Positions 63,620 through 64,000 of a stretch of DNA of 64,000 nucleotides are shown piece after piece. Position 1 is the stretch's first letter. Each line of letters starts with the position of its first letter. A model generated the notes under the pieces. The model ran no database searches, was not told where the DNA came from, and saw nothing but the letters and a program-made list of their open reading frames with translations. Source of the stretch: Hippopus hippopus (lineage: Eukaryota; Mollusca; Bivalvia; Cardiida; Cardiidae); NCBI GenBank assembly GCA_946811185.2, contig OX328112.1, positions 18,953,215-19,017,214 of the forward strand. Reading direction: 5' to 3'. A program made the translations under genes and the position numbers.

Positions 63620-63661
63620 CTGCAAAAAAAAAAACACAAACAGGAAACAATAATAAACAAG

Positions 63662-63881
63662 TTAACCCTTTACCACACAATGCCCAGTTTTAATGACCCT
63701 GAAGAAGAAGGCTTTTGAAAACATTATGAGAAAAGGAGAAAATGCTGGTTACATCCTTTTTCCACAATGTTTTCAACCCTATCAAAGCCATAAGTCATTG
63801 TTTGAGTTACATTTATTGTGTCGTCTACAAATGCTTTTGATTTGGTCAAGTTAAAAATTTTGTAGCTTGGTAAAGAGTTAA
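63662..63881 (+). mobile_element. Family 1 MITE, full length
   Basis: TTAACCCTTTACCACACAATGCC ... TAGCTTGGTAAAGAGTTAA. A short deletion lies in the second hairpin arm. Confidence 0.85.
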
Positions 63882-64000
63882 CCCTTTACCAAACAATCTT
63901 CAGTTTTTATGAACTTTGGGAAGAAGTTAAAAAGAAAAAGAAGGTAAAAGAAGGTAAAAAGAAAAAAATGCTGGTAATCACTTTTTCTCCTTTTCTCACA
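63878..64000 (+). mobile_element. Family 1 MITE, cut by the window end
   Basis: TTAACCCTTTACCAAACAATC, sharing TTAA with the previous copy. The region before the hairpin carries an extra AAAAGAAGGTAAAAGAAGG. Confidence 0.75.

Noticed and set aside
9616..63619. Assignment to twitchin, projectin or obscurin
   Set aside because: Those have kinase domains and, for twitchin/projectin, FN3-FN3-Ig super-repeats. Here Ig and FN3 domains are segregated and the tail has no kinase.

Overview
The window is eukaryotic nuclear DNA, AT-rich and packed with short non-autonomous transposons. It is almost entirely occupied by one large intron-rich gene on the minus strand. The mix of repeats (tRNA-derived SINEs, a SINE with a Nin-DC-like core, GACGGAC-rich elements, hairpin MITEs of the CAGCCTGCGCAGGCTG type) and the muscle-type gene point to a mollusc, most likely a heterodont bivalve. 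That placement is inference from recalled repeat types, not from a search.

The gene (minus strand, 63619 down to 9616) encodes a giant Ig/FN3 protein of the titin superfamily. I reconstructed 30 exons with GT..AG boundaries. Every intron phase joins, giving 8019 nt (2672 codons plus a TGA stop) with no internal stop. The 5' end lies beyond base 64000. Order in the protein: a charged N-terminal stretch (exons w1-w3), five I-set Ig domains (w3-w11), a 30-bp microexon and a short linker (w12-w13), a [R/K]-Y-E-S-P hexapeptide repeat region (w14), twelve FN3 domains (w14-w30) and a Ser/Arg-rich tail of about 630 residues with repeated R-R-x-S sites (w30). There is no kinase, DH/PH or membrane segment in the visible part. 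This argues against twitchin/projectin and obscurin and favours a titin/sallimus-like or myomesin-like structural muscle protein. I assign no gene symbol.

Layout: 1-9379 is downstream intergenic or repeat sequence, with no gene I can defend. 9380-9615 is the likely 3' UTR. 9616-23093 holds the tail exon and seven FN3 domains. 24-27 kb is a repeat- and AT-rich intron. 27-38 kb holds the five FN3 domains nearest the N-terminus and the YESP region. 41-55 kb holds the linker, Ig domains and N-terminal exons. 55-63.5 kb is one 8.9-kb intron.

Mobile DNA: the dominant element (called family 1 here) is a roughly 225-bp MITE flanked by TTAA with a near-perfect 65-nt central hairpin. About 60 full or partial copies lie in both orientations, several sharing one TTAA with their neighbour. 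Family 2 (TTAA-flanked, CACTGTCC hairpin), family 3 (CATGCTCTG/AGCATGG ends, about 250 bp) and family 4 (hairpin of CACAACTTCTGATTGGCT) are also dispersed. Two mariner-type elements abut at a shared TA (20635-22016), and four reasonably complete tRNA-SINEs are present. The most unusual feature is a 21-bp minisatellite that starts exactly at the 5' splice site of exon w19 and looks like an amplified copy of that splice junction.
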